Part shown: one piece after another, positions 1 through 7,180 of the stretch
How the letters are laid out: each line of letters starts with the position of its first letter
How positions within the stretch are numbered: the stretch's first letter is position 1
NCBI GenBank assembly: GCA_001914705.1
Contig: MNDB01000102.1
Span: 1-17,160 of the forward strand
Direction of reading: 5' to 3'
DNA: 17,160 bases
Source of the DNA: Actinobacteria bacterium 13_2_20CM_68_14
Lineage (GTDB): Bacteria > Actinomycetota > Thermoleophilia > Gaiellales > Gaiellaceae
Made by a program: the position numbers and the translations under genes
The notes under the pieces: model-generated
The model's database searches: none
The model's input: only the letters and a program-made list of their open reading frames with translations
What the model was told of the DNA's origin: nothing

Positions 1-1035
1 CCGTGGGATCCTGAGCGCGTTCCAGGCGGCTCGTCGGGTGGCTCGACCGCGGCGGTCGCGGCGGGCCTGGCGCCGTGGGCGCTCGGCTCCGACACGGGCG
101 GCTCGATCAAGCAGCCGGCGGCGCTCTGCGGCGTCGTCGGCCTGCGGCCGACTTACGGGACGGTCAGCCGCTACGGCATCGTCGCCTTCGCCTCGAGCCT
201 CGACCAGATCGGGCCGATCGCCAAGACCGTGCGCGACTGTGCGCTGCTCTACCGGATCGTCTCGGGCCGCGACCCCTGCGACTCGACGACGGTCGAGCTC
301 CTGCAGCCGGTCGAGCTGCCCGAGGCCGAGGATCTCCGCGGCTTGAAGATCGGCGTCCCCAAGGAGCTGAACGAGACCGAGGGGATCGAGCCCGGCGTCA
401 GCGAGCGAGTGAATGGCGCGCTCGAGCTCGCAAGGCAGCTCGGCGCAGAAGTGGAGGAGTGCAGCCTGCCGCGCTCGGTCGACTTCGGCCTGCCGTGCTA
501 CTACCTGATCGCGCCTTCCGAGGCTTCCTCGAACCTGGCCCGGTACGACGGTGTCCGCTACGGGTATCGGGCGGAGGGCGACGGCGACGTCCGCCGGCTC
601 TACGCACGTACCCGCGACGAGGGCTTCGGCGACGAACCGAAGCGCCGGATCATGCTCGGTACCTACGCGCTCTCGGCCGGCTACTACGAGGCCTTCTACG
701 GCCAGGCCCAGAAGGTGCGAACGCTGATCAAGCAGGAGCACGACGCCCTCTTCGAGCGCTTCGACCTGCTCGCATCCCCGACCTCGCCGACGGTCGCGTT
801 CCGCCTCGGCGAGCGGACCCAGAACCCGCTCGCCATGTACCTCTCGGACGTGCTCACGATTCCCTCGAACATGGCGGGGCTGCCCGGGCTGTCGATCCCC
901 TGCGGCCTTTCCGAAGGCCTGCCGGTCGGGCTGCAGCTGATTGGGCCGCAGTTCGCCGAGAACGCGCTCTTTCGCGCCGGCCATGCCCTGGAGCAGGCGC
1001 TCGCCTTCGACTTCGTCCCGGAGCGGCTGAAATGA
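1..1035 (+). CDS. gatA: Glutamyl-tRNA(Gln)/aspartyl-tRNA(Asn) amidotransferase subunit A (5' truncated by window edge)
   Basis: This is the amidase subunit of the GatCAB complex. It releases ammonia from glutamine or asparagine so that GatB can amidate Glu-tRNA(Gln) or Asp-tRNA(Asn) in the cytoplasm. The reading frame is already open at base 1 and gives 344 residues before the TGA. The amidase signature GGSSGGS lies at window residues 9-15 and the nucleophile segment SDTGGSIK at 30-37. S11 and S35 are 24 residues apart, matching the cis-Ser and nucleophile Ser of the Ser-cisSer-Lys triad. The catalytic Lys should lie upstream of the window. By comparison with GatA of about 485 residues, roughly the first 140 residues are missing. 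The stop overlaps the gatB start (ATGA at 1032-1035), so the two are translationally coupled. A general amidase is the alternative, but the partnership with gatB makes GatA near certain. Confidence 0.96.
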   Translation, partial: PWDPERVPGGSSGGSTAAVAAGLAPWALGSDTGGSIKQPAALCGVVGLRPTYGTVSRYGIVAFASSLDQIGPIAKTVRDCALLYRIVSGRDPCDSTTVELLQPVELPEAEDLRGLKIGVPKELNETEGIEPGVSERVNGALELARQLGAEVEECSLPRSVDFGLPCYYLIAPSEASSNLARYDGVRYGYRAEGDGDVRRLYARTRDEGFGDEPKRRIMLGTYALSAGYYEAFYGQAQKVRTLIKQEHDALFERFDLLASPTSPTVAFRLGERTQNPLAMYLSDVLTIPSNMAGLPGLSIPCGLSEGLPVGLQLIGPQFAENALFRAGHALEQALAFDFVPERLK

Positions 1036-2450
1036 GTTGGGAAGCCGTCATCGGCCTCGAGATCCATGTCCAGCTGAAAACGCGGACGAAGATGTTCTGC
1101 CGTTGCGCGGTCGGGGCGCTCGACGCCCCGAACACGCGCACCTGTCCGATCTGCCTCGCGCATCCGGGGACGCTGCCAGTGCCGAACCGGCAGGCGGTCG
1201 AGTGGACGATCAGGCTTGGCCTCGGGCTCGGCTGCGAGATCGCAGAGCACGCCGTCTTCCACCGCAAGCACTACTTCTACCCGGACAATCCGAAGGGCTA
1301 CCAGATCTCCCAGTACGACGAGCCCCTCTGCATCGACGGCCTCGTCCGGCTGCCGGGGCCGGATGGCGTCGCCGAGATCGGCATCACGCGGGCTCACCTC
1401 GAGGAGGACGCCGCCAAGACGCTGCACGTCGGCGGCGCCGAGGGCCGGATCCACGGCGCGACCGCGTCGCTGGTCGACTTCAACCGGGGCGGTACCCCGC
1501 TCGTCGAGATCGTCACCGAGCCCCACATCCGCACGGCCGACCAGGCGCGGCGCTTCCTGCAGCTGCTTCGCCAGACGGTCGTCGAGCTCGGGATCTCAGA
1601 CGCGGAGATGGAGAAGGGCTCGCTGCGCTTCGACGTCAATGTCAGCGTCCGGCCGGCGGGATCCGACGAGCTGCGCACGCGCACCGAGCTCAAGAACATG
1701 AATTCGTTCGCCTTTGCGGCGCGTGGGATCGAGCGCGAGATCGACCGGCAGATCGCGACCTACGAGTCCGGCGGGCAGGTCGAGCAGGAGACGCTTCACT
1801 TCGATCCGAACCGCGAAGACGCGCCGCCGCTGCGCTCCAAGGAGGAGGCGGAGGACTACCGCTACTTCCCGGAACCGGATCTCGTGCCGATCGAGCCACT
1901 GCGCGAGTGGTCGCTCGAGGAGCTCCGGGGCGAGCTACCGGAGTCCCCGTCTGCGCGTCTCGAGCGTGTCCTTGCAACCGGCCTCGACCTACGCGACGCC
2001 GAGGCGCTGAACCTGGAGCCCGCACGCGTGACGTTGTTCGAGACGATTCGCGACGCCGGCGTCGAGTCGAAGGCCGCCGCGGCGTTTGTGCTCAATGACG
2101 TGGCTCCCCAGGGGGTCGATCCGGCCCGCGTCGACGGCGCAGAGCTCGCGAAGGTGCTGCGGGAGCGCGACCAGATCCCGCGCGCGGCCTTCGATGCGGC
2201 GGTTGCGGCAAGCGCGACCGAGGGCTTTTCGGCGGACGAGTACCTCCGCGAGCGCACGGTTGCCGACACCTCCGAGCTCGACCCGGTGATCGACCGGATC
2301 CTGAGCGAGAACGAGCAGCAGGTCGAGGCCTATCGTGGTGGCAAGGAAGGCCTGCTCGGGTTCTTCGTCGGCCAAGTGATGCGCGAGACGCGGGGCAAGG
2401 CGAACCCGAAGGTTGTCAACGAGCGCCTGCGCGAGAAGCTCGCCGGGTAG
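1032..2450 (+). CDS. gatB: Aspartyl/glutamyl-tRNA amidotransferase subunit B
   Basis: GatB binds the misacylated tRNA and carries out the kinase and transamidation step of GatCAB using ammonia channelled from GatA. The 472-residue product has normal family length. It opens with the characteristic WEAVIGLEIHVQLKT segment, followed by a CxC...CxxC cluster (C23, C25, C38, C41) that could bind zinc. The HKHYFYPDNPKGYQISQYD block lies near residues 78-96, ELKNMNSF lies mid-protein, and a YqeY-like C-terminal tail domain ends in FFVGQVMRETRGKANP. The start is the ATG that overlaps the gatA TGA. No gatC is visible; it probably lies upstream of gatA. The same frame is open for about 950 bases further upstream, but that part is a shadow of gatA. 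Confidence 0.98.
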   Translation: MSWEAVIGLEIHVQLKTRTKMFCRCAVGALDAPNTRTCPICLAHPGTLPVPNRQAVEWTIRLGLGLGCEIAEHAVFHRKHYFYPDNPKGYQISQYDEPLCIDGLVRLPGPDGVAEIGITRAHLEEDAAKTLHVGGAEGRIHGATASLVDFNRGGTPLVEIVTEPHIRTADQARRFLQLLRQTVVELGISDAEMEKGSLRFDVNVSVRPAGSDELRTRTELKNMNSFAFAARGIEREIDRQIATYESGGQVEQETLHFDPNREDAPPLRSKEEAEDYRYFPEPDLVPIEPLREWSLEELRGELPESPSARLERVLATGLDLRDAEALNLEPARVTLFETIRDAGVESKAAAAFVLNDVAPQGVDPARVDGAELAKVLRERDQIPRAAFDAAVAASATEGFSADEYLRERTVADTSELDPVIDRILSENEQQVEAYRGGKEGLLGFFVGQVMRETRGKANPKVVNERLREKLAG

Positions 2451-2530
2451 TTCCCTCCTGTCGAAAAGATCCGCCGCTGTTCGTCTCAGGTAGTAAGCGA
2501 GGAAACCACGGGGTCGTGAGGAGGAACGAG

Positions 2531-2875
2531 ATGGCGAATCGAGTCGGCTGGTTCGAGGTCGTCGGGCAGGACGGCGAGAAGCTGCGGAGCTTCTACGGCG
2601 ATGTCTTCGGCTGGAAGTTCAACGTCCCATCACCCGAGATGAACTACGGAATGACCGAAGATGCCGGGATCGGCGGCGGCATCGGGCAGGCGCAGGGCGG
2701 GCCGGGCCATGCGACGTTCTACGTCGGTGTCCCGGATCCGCAGGCTGCGCTGGACAAGATCGAGGGCGCCGGCGGCAAGACCGTCGTGCCGGTGACAGAG
2801 ATGGAGATGGTCACCTTCGCGATGTTCACCGACCCGGAGGGACACCTGGTCGGGCTGTACAAGTCGGACGACTAA
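2531..2875 (+). CDS. VOC-superfamily (glyoxalase/bleomycin-resistance-like) small protein
   Basis: The 114-residue protein matches a single VOC module. It begins with VGWFEVVGQDGEKLRSFYGDVFGWKF, has a glycine-rich middle, and ends with the classic TDPEGHLVGLY strand. The family includes metal-dependent lyases, isomerases and antibiotic-binding proteins, and many members of this short type have unknown substrates. E109-type metal ligands cannot be assigned with certainty by eye, so I do not name a reaction. The ATG at 2531 is chosen because AGGAGG at 2519-2524 sits 6 bases upstream; the GTG at 2516 would place the ribosome site inside the gene. The gene stands alone: 80 bases separate it from gatB, and an inverted repeat follows it. 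Confidence 0.9.
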   Translation: MANRVGWFEVVGQDGEKLRSFYGDVFGWKFNVPSPEMNYGMTEDAGIGGGIGQAQGGPGHATFYVGVPDPQAALDKIEGAGGKTVVPVTEMEMVTFAMFTDPEGHLVGLYKSDD

Positions 2876-2907
2876 GCTCGGATCCCGTCCTGGTTCGGGC
2901 TCGTTTC

Positions 2908-2937
2908 AGGGACAGTCCCCATCCGGGGACTGTCCCT
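2908..2937. repeat. Perfect 13-bp inverted repeat, possible REP-like element or bidirectional terminator
   Basis: The arms AGGGACAGTCCCC (2908-2920) and GGGGACTGTCCCT (2925-2937) are exact reverse complements around an ATCC loop. Each arm is itself nearly palindromic, with GGGAC and GTCCC flanking one base. No T-run follows on either strand, so it is not a typical intrinsic terminator, though it lies just past the VOC gene stop. Such compact double palindromes resemble dispersed REP-type repeats; whether it recurs in the genome cannot be seen here. Confidence 0.75.
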
Positions 2938-2950
2938 ACAGGCGGTCCGC

Positions 2951-3010
2951 TCAGCCGCGCAGCTTCGGCAGCACGCGCTCGCCGTCCAGCATCTGCTCGA
3001 GCTGCTCCCG
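2951..3010 (-). pseudogene. Possible C-terminal remnant of a lost gene
   Basis: On the minus strand this frame reads REQLEQMLDGERVLPKLRG and then a TGA stop. It has the composition of a genuine protein tail: acidic and basic helix residues with codons typical of its neighbours. A TAG at 3011-3013 interrupts the frame immediately upstream, and no start codon gives a credible gene. The parent family is not recognised. It may instead be a chance reading of GC-rich spacer, so the call is tentative. Confidence 0.3.
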
Positions 3011-3041
3011 CTACCCGGCTTGCAAAAGAGAAAAACAGGTG

Positions 3042-3066
3042 GGAAGCTCACGGAAGCTCTAAAGAT
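3042..3066 (+). promoter_or_regulatory. Possible promoter with direct repeats for the M23 peptidase gene
   Basis: GGAAGCTC occurs at 3042-3049 and again at 3052-3059, one helical turn apart. It is followed directly by TAAAGAT (3060-3066), a plausible -10 element. No good -35 is present, which would suit an activator-dependent promoter. The predicted transcript would have a leader of roughly 25-30 bases, and no clear Shine-Dalgarno precedes the start. Confidence 0.3.
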
Positions 3067-3095
3067 TTCCGCCAACCGGCCGATCCCTCGTTCGA

Positions 3096-3965
3096 GTGAT
3101 GCCTCGTCTCGGCCATATCAAGCTCGCAACCGCGATCGCGGCAGGTGCCCTCGTGCTCGCTCCGTCGGCGCACGCCGCCGGACGTCCGGCCGTCGCGGCG
3201 CTGCAGGTGACGCTTCGGCACCACCACGTCTACCGGGGCCCGGTCGACGGGATCGTCGGGGGGGCGACGACCGCAGCCGTGATGCGCTTCCAGCGCCTCC
3301 ACGGGCTGACGCCGGACGGCGTTGCCGGGCCGAAGACCCGGCGTGCATTCGGCCGGTTTGCGAAGCACGTGCTGGGTTCGCGCACCCTCGCGCGCGGAAT
3401 GACCGGCTGGGACGTCGCCGAGCTCCAGTTCGCGCTCGCGTGGCACGGCTTTCCGAATGCCGCGATCGACGGCGGCTTCGGCCGCCACGTCAAGCATGCC
3501 CTGATCAAGTTCCAGCGCTGGGCGCACCTGGCGCCGGACGGCATCGCCGGTCCCGGCACTTTCCGCGCCCTGAGGGCACCGTTGCCGCGCTGCCCAATCC
3601 CCCTCGCCTGGCCGCTGCAGGCAGCGGTCGGCAGCCCGTTCGGCCCCCGGGGCATCGCCTTCCACCCGGGCATCGACCTGCCGGGGGCGACGGGGACGCC
3701 GGTCGGCGCGGCCGCGCCGGGACATGTGATCTTAGCCGCGCACGATCCGAGCGGCTACGGCAACCTGGTCGAAGTCGATCACGGTGGCGGCGTGGTCTCG
3801 ATGTACGCGCACCTCTCAGGCTTCTCGGTCCGCACCGGCCAGTCGATCGCGACGGGAACGCGAGTCGGCCGGATCGGCTCGAGCGGCGAGTCGACCGGGC
3901 CGCACTTGCACTTCGAGGTTCGAGTCCGCGGGGCCGCGGTCGACCCCGTCCCAGCCTTCGGCTAA
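3096..3965 (+). CDS. Secreted M23 peptidase with two peptidoglycan-binding domains
   Basis: This is a predicted exported cell-wall hydrolase of 289 residues. A signal peptide (about residues 1-27, ending PSAHA) is followed by two PG_binding_1 repeats (about 32-83 and 103-155), each with the PDGIAGPxT-type signature. The C-terminal M23/LytM domain (about 170-285) has the zinc ligands H190 and D194 (FHPGIDLP), H239 (YAHLS) and H270-L-H272 (HLHFEV). All catalytic positions are present, so it should be an active endopeptidase cleaving peptide cross-links outside the membrane. The start may be the GTG at 3096 or the adjoining ATG at 3099; neither has a clear ribosome site. It stands alone, with a GC-rich hairpin after the stop. 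Its substrate bond is not determinable from sequence alone. Confidence 0.95.
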   Translation: MMPRLGHIKLATAIAAGALVLAPSAHAAGRPAVAALQVTLRHHHVYRGPVDGIVGGATTAAVMRFQRLHGLTPDGVAGPKTRRAFGRFAKHVLGSRTLARGMTGWDVAELQFALAWHGFPNAAIDGGFGRHVKHALIKFQRWAHLAPDGIAGPGTFRALRAPLPRCPIPLAWPLQAAVGSPFGPRGIAFHPGIDLPGATGTPVGAAAPGHVILAAHDPSGYGNLVEVDHGGGVVSMYAHLSGFSVRTGQSIATGTRVGRIGSSGESTGPHLHFEVRVRGAAVDPVPAFG

Positions 3966-3998
3966 GGCGCTCGCTTGCGACGCCGACCTGGAGGACGT

Positions 3999-4013
3999 CC
4001 CGGCTTCGCCGGG
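3999..4013 (+). terminator. GC-rich hairpin after the M23 peptidase gene
   Basis: CCCGGC (3999-4004) and GCCGGG (4008-4013) pair around a TTC loop, about 34 bases after the peptidase stop. No T-run follows, so it would work only weakly as an intrinsic terminator or with Rho. Confidence 0.4.
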
Positions 4014-4024
4014 GGGTCCGTCTC

Positions 4025-4046
4025 ATTCCGGTTGGATTCCGGTTGG
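4025..4046 (+). repeat. Perfect tandem duplication of an 11-bp unit
   Basis: ATTCCGGTTGG occurs twice with no gap (4025-4035 and 4036-4046). The 11-bp period puts both copies on the same face of the helix. It lies 70-90 bases upstream of the aminotransferase-serA operon start, where an activator site would be expected. Confidence 0.6.
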
Positions 4047-4094
4047 CACACGACCGCCGGTGTCTCTCCGAGGTGGGTCGGTTAAAGGCCGGTC

Positions 4095-4111
4095 GCTGAG
4101 CTACGCTCAGC
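4095..4111 (+). promoter_or_regulatory. Predicted -10 region with overlapping palindrome, leaderless start of the serine operon
   Basis: TACGCT (4102-4107) fits the TANNNT -10 pattern and ends 8 bases before the ATG at 4116, so transcription should begin within about 0-3 bases of the start codon. No Shine-Dalgarno is present. The -10 lies within a perfect palindrome, GCTGAGC (4095-4101), TAC, GCTCAGC (4105-4111), which could be a repressor operator. No convincing -35 is visible. Confidence 0.4.
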
Positions 4112-4115
4112 CAAG

Positions 4116-5264
4116 ATGAGCGAGAAGCGCTACCTGCTGACGCCCGGGCCGACGCCCGTGCCACCGGAGGTGCTGGCAGCGATCTCGCAGCCGGTCGTCC
4201 ACCATCGCGGGCCCGACTTCAAGCCGGTCTACGAGCGCACGCTCGCGCGCCTGCGAGAAGTCTTCCTGACCGAACGCGACGTGCTGCTCTTCGCCGCGGC
4301 CGGAACCGGTGCGATGGAGTCCGCGGTCGCGAACCTCTGCTCTGCGGGCGAGCGGGTGCTCGTCGTCTCCGCCGGCCACTTCGGCGAGCGCTGGCGCGCG
4401 ATCGCGGCGGCCTATGGCGCGGAGGTGGAGACACTCGAATACGCGTGGGGCGAGATTCCGGCCGCAGAGGACGTCGCCGCCCGTCTACAGGAGCTCGGCG
4501 GCGCCAAGGCGGTCTTCCTTACGCACTCGGAGACCTCGACCGGCGTCGTCTGCGATCTCCAGGCGCTCGCGGGCGCTGTCAACGACCACGGAGCGATCAG
4601 CGTTGTCGACGCCGTCTCGAGCCTCGGCGCCGTCCCGCTCGAGACCGACGCCTGGGGCGTCGACGTCGTCGTCTCCGGCTCGCAGAAGGCACTGATGACG
4701 CCGCCGGGGCTGGCGATGGTCTCCGTCTCGGAGCGAGCATGGGCCGGCCGCGGGGAGTCGCCGCGCTTCTACTTCGACTGGGAGCGGACGCGAAAAGGAC
4801 AGTCCACGCTCGACGCCCCGTTCACGCCGCCGGTCTCGCTCGTCGCGGGGCTCGATGTCGCGCTCGGAATCCTGCTCGACCAGGGCCTAGAGGCCGTCTT
4901 CGACCGGCACATCCGACTCGGGCGCGCCTGCCGCGAGGGCGCGAAGGCGATGGGGCTCGAGCTCTTCTCGCCCGACGATGATCGCTCGGCGGTCGTGACG
5001 GCAATTCGCGCGCCCGACGGGATCGACGCGACGGAGCTCGTCCGCGGCCTGCGCGACCGGTTCGGGATCACGATCGCGAACGGCCAGTCCACCCTCAAGG
5101 GGAAGATCTTTCGGATCGGCCACATCGGCTACTTCGACGTCTTCGACATCACGACCGCGCTCGCCGCGGTCGAGCTCGTGCTCGCGGACCTCGGCGCCGA
5201 GATCGAGCGCGGCGCCGCCGTGACCAGAGCGCTCGAGGCGTTCGAAGAGCGCGCCCGCGTGTGA
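4116..5264 (+). CDS. Class V aminotransferase (alanine-glyoxylate / serine-pyruvate / likely phosphoserine type)
   Basis: This is a 382-residue PLP enzyme of the AGXT-like class V family. YLLTPGPTPVPPEV opens the protein, AAGTGAMESA (about 61-70) contacts the cofactor phosphate, HSETSTG spans 137-143, D165 should pair with the pyridine nitrogen, and K191 in SGSQKALMTPPG is the Schiff-base lysine. It overlaps serA by four bases (GTGA at 5261-5264), so it is cotranslated with phosphoglycerate dehydrogenase. By context it most probably transaminates 3-phosphohydroxypyruvate to phosphoserine, taking the place of SerC, as in lineages whose serA is paired with an AGXT-like enzyme. Serine-glyoxylate or alanine-glyoxylate activity remains possible. 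The ATG at 4116 gives the normal family N-terminus and has a -10 element just upstream. Confidence 0.93.
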   Translation: MSEKRYLLTPGPTPVPPEVLAAISQPVVHHRGPDFKPVYERTLARLREVFLTERDVLLFAAAGTGAMESAVANLCSAGERVLVVSAGHFGERWRAIAAAYGAEVETLEYAWGEIPAAEDVAARLQELGGAKAVFLTHSETSTGVVCDLQALAGAVNDHGAISVVDAVSSLGAVPLETDAWGVDVVVSGSQKALMTPPGLAMVSVSERAWAGRGESPRFYFDWERTRKGQSTLDAPFTPPVSLVAGLDVALGILLDQGLEAVFDRHIRLGRACREGAKAMGLELFSPDDDRSAVVTAIRAPDGIDATELVRGLRDRFGITIANGQSTLKGKIFRIGHIGYFDVFDITTALAAVELVLADLGAEIERGAAVTRALEAFEERARV

Positions 5265-6835
5265 AGCGCGTTCTGATCGCCGAGCCGATCGCCGAGGCGG
5301 GCGTGGAGCTCCTGCGCGAGCACTACGAGGTCGATGTCGGGCTGAACGGGGATCTCGCCGAGCAGATCGGCGCCTACGACGCAATCGTGATCCGCTCGGC
5401 GACGAAGCTGACCGCCGACGTGCTCGAGCGGGCGGACCGCCTGAAGGTGATCGGCCGCGCCGGAGTGGGCGTCGACAACGTCGACGTCGAGACGGCCACC
5501 CGACGCGGAATCGTGGTGGCGAACGCGCCGGAGTCGACCGTCGTCTCCGCTGCGGAGCACACCATCGGCCTGCTGCTCGCACTCTCGCGCAACATTCCGC
5601 AGGCGTACGCGGCGCTGAAGCAGGGACGCTGGGAGCGCGGGCGCTACGGCGGCATCGAGCTCGAGGGCAAGACGCTCGGCGTGCTCGGCTTCGGTCGGAT
5701 CGGCCAGCAGGTGGCAAGGCGCGCGCTCGGGCTGGGGATGCGCATCGTCGCCTATGACCCCTTCGTCGCGAAGGAGCGCTTCCGCGAGCTGGGCGCTGAT
5801 CGTGTCGAGACGCCCGAAGACGTTTACGAGGCGGCCGACTTCGTGACCCTGCACCTGCCGCTGACCGACGAGACGCGGGGTTCGCTCGGGAAGGAGGCGT
5901 TCGCGCAGATGAAGGACGGCGTGCGTGTGATCAACGCCGCCCGCGGGGAGCTGCTCGACGAGGCCGCGCTGCTCGAGGCCTTGCGCTCGGGGAAGGTCGC
6001 GGCAGCCGCACTCGACGTCTTCTCGGCGGAGCCGTACACGGGGCCGCTGCTCGAGCTCGACAACGTCATTGTCACCCCGCACCTGGCAGCCTCGACGGAG
6101 GAGGCGCAGGACCGCGCCGGCCTGATCGTCGCCGAGCAGGTCGCCGCCGCGCTCGAGGGCGCGCTCATTACGAACGCGGTCAACATTCCGGCAATCCGCG
6201 CCGAGGACATGGAGGCCCTCGGCCCGTTCGTCCCGCTGGCCGCGAAGCTCGGCCGGCTGGCGCTGGAGCTCGCGGACGGCCGGGCGGACGAGCTGACGCT
6301 CGCTTACTACGGCGGCTTATCGGGTTACGACACGCGGCTGCTGACGGTCGCGGCGCTGAATGGGGCTTTCCAGGGCCGCTCGGATACGCCGGTCAACTAC
6401 GTCAACGCGCCCCTGATCGCGGCCGAACGAGGCATCGAAGTTCGCGAGGAGCGCCGTCGCGCCAGCCGCGACTTCACCAACCTCGTGCGCGTGGTCGTCC
6501 GTTCGAATGGGGACGAGGTGCGCGTCGCCGGGACGACGATCGGGAAAGACAACCGCCACTGGCTGGTCAGCGCCCTCGGCTTCGAGCTCGAGATGGAGCT
6601 CGCGCCGCTGCTGGTCTTCTTCCGTTACGACGACGTTCCAGGGGTGATCGGGCGGCTGGGATCGCTGTTCGGTGAGGCCGGGGTGAACATCGCCAACATG
6701 GCGGTCTCGCGCTCGCGCCGAGGGGGCAAGGCGCTGATGGCGCTCTCAATCGATTCGCCGCCGCCGGCCGGCCTGGTCGACGACGTGCTCGCGGAGGGCT
6801 TCGTCGACGACGCCCATTTCATCTCGCTGGCTTGA
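5261..6835 (+). CDS. serA: D-3-phosphoglycerate dehydrogenase with ACT domain
   Basis: The enzyme oxidises 3-phosphoglycerate to 3-phosphohydroxypyruvate with NAD, the first step of serine synthesis. The 524 residues match the long type found in actinobacteria. The catalytic and NAD-binding domains span about 1-305, with GFGRIG at 143-148 and the catalytic residues R228 (INAARGE), E257 and H274 (VTPHLA). An intervening allosteric substrate-binding domain follows (about 315-445), then a C-terminal ACT domain (about 453-524, starting near DVPGVIGRLGSLFGEAGVNIANM). The ACT domain suggests feedback inhibition by serine. The GTG start overlaps the stop of the upstream aminotransferase, so both enzymes are made together. 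Its stop directly abuts the stop of the convergent minus-strand gene at 6836, leaving no spacer. Confidence 0.97.
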   Translation: MKRVLIAEPIAEAGVELLREHYEVDVGLNGDLAEQIGAYDAIVIRSATKLTADVLERADRLKVIGRAGVGVDNVDVETATRRGIVVANAPESTVVSAAEHTIGLLLALSRNIPQAYAALKQGRWERGRYGGIELEGKTLGVLGFGRIGQQVARRALGLGMRIVAYDPFVAKERFRELGADRVETPEDVYEAADFVTLHLPLTDETRGSLGKEAFAQMKDGVRVINAARGELLDEAALLEALRSGKVAAAALDVFSAEPYTGPLLELDNVIVTPHLAASTEEAQDRAGLIVAEQVAAALEGALITNAVNIPAIRAEDMEALGPFVPLAAKLGRLALELADGRADELTLAYYGGLSGYDTRLLTVAALNGAFQGRSDTPVNYVNAPLIAAERGIEVREERRRASRDFTNLVRVVVRSNGDEVRVAGTTIGKDNRHWLVSALGFELEMELAPLLVFFRYDDVPGVIGRLGSLFGEAGVNIANMAVSRSRRGGKALMALSIDSPPPAGLVDDVLAEGFVDDAHFISLA

Positions 6836-7180
6836 CTACGCCGATTCGGCGCGAGGATCGAGCCTCTGAACGATCCGGGCGACGACGGCGTCGACCTTCT
6901 TCACGACCGCGTAGCCACGCCGGCGTCTGACGATCCTCTCGACGTCGGGCTCGATGTGATCGGGATCGAGAACGAACGTGGTCGCGTCCTCGCGCACCTG
7001 CTCGTACTCCTCGAGCGGCACCTCGAGCCGTTCGGAGCAGGCCGGGTCACCGCACTCGCAGAGAAACTCGGCGTCGGTGACGTCGCCATTGTCGAAGTGC
7101 ACCGACGTTTCGGCGATCCGTTCGTTGACGCTTCTGAACAGCGCTTCGGTCTTCGCGATCCGTTCCTCGCGTGCTTGCAT
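6836..7180 (-). CDS. Small cysteine-motif protein of unknown function
   Basis: This is a 114-residue protein that I recognise only as a type of conserved hypothetical seen in actinobacteria. The N-terminus (about 1-27) is a charged helix. It is followed by FLCECGDPACSERLEV with cysteines C41, C43 and C48, a CxCx4C pattern that could bind a metal. Then come LEEYEQVREDATTFVLDPDHI and a basic stretch leading to GYAVVKKV. No signal peptide or membrane helix is seen, so it is probably cytoplasmic. The ATG at 7180 is chosen because AAAGGAG lies 8 bases upstream on the minus strand; a longer frame reaches 7213 but would include that site. It converges on serA with zero spacing and is divergent from the YbaK-family gene. 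Its function is unknown. Confidence 0.85.
   Translation of the reverse strand: MQAREERIAKTEALFRSVNERIAETSVHFDNGDVTDAEFLCECGDPACSERLEVPLEEYEQVREDATTFVLDPDHIEPDVERIVRRRRGYAVVKKVDAVVARIVQRLDPRAESA

Larger units (their letters stand above)
2876..3095. other. Gene-poor spacer with inverted repeat, possible gene remnant and promoter
   Basis: No complete gene is supported here. From left to right it contains the 13-bp inverted repeat at 2908-2937, a short minus-strand frame resembling a protein C-terminus (2951-3010), an A-rich patch (about 3023-3036), two GGAAGCTC direct repeats (3042-3049 and 3052-3059), and a possible -10 element TAAAGAT (3060-3066) for the peptidase gene that follows. Confidence 0.6.

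Noticed and set aside
75..1031. Upstream extension of the gatB frame giving a 791-residue fusion
   Set aside because: It is an open shadow frame across gatA, rich in Arg and Ala with no domain sense; the overlapping ATGA at 1032 is the natural gatB start.
5129..6082. Minus-strand frame of over 300 residues opposite serA
   Set aside because: serA is certain on the other strand and the antisense product has no recognisable domain; it is a GC-bias shadow.
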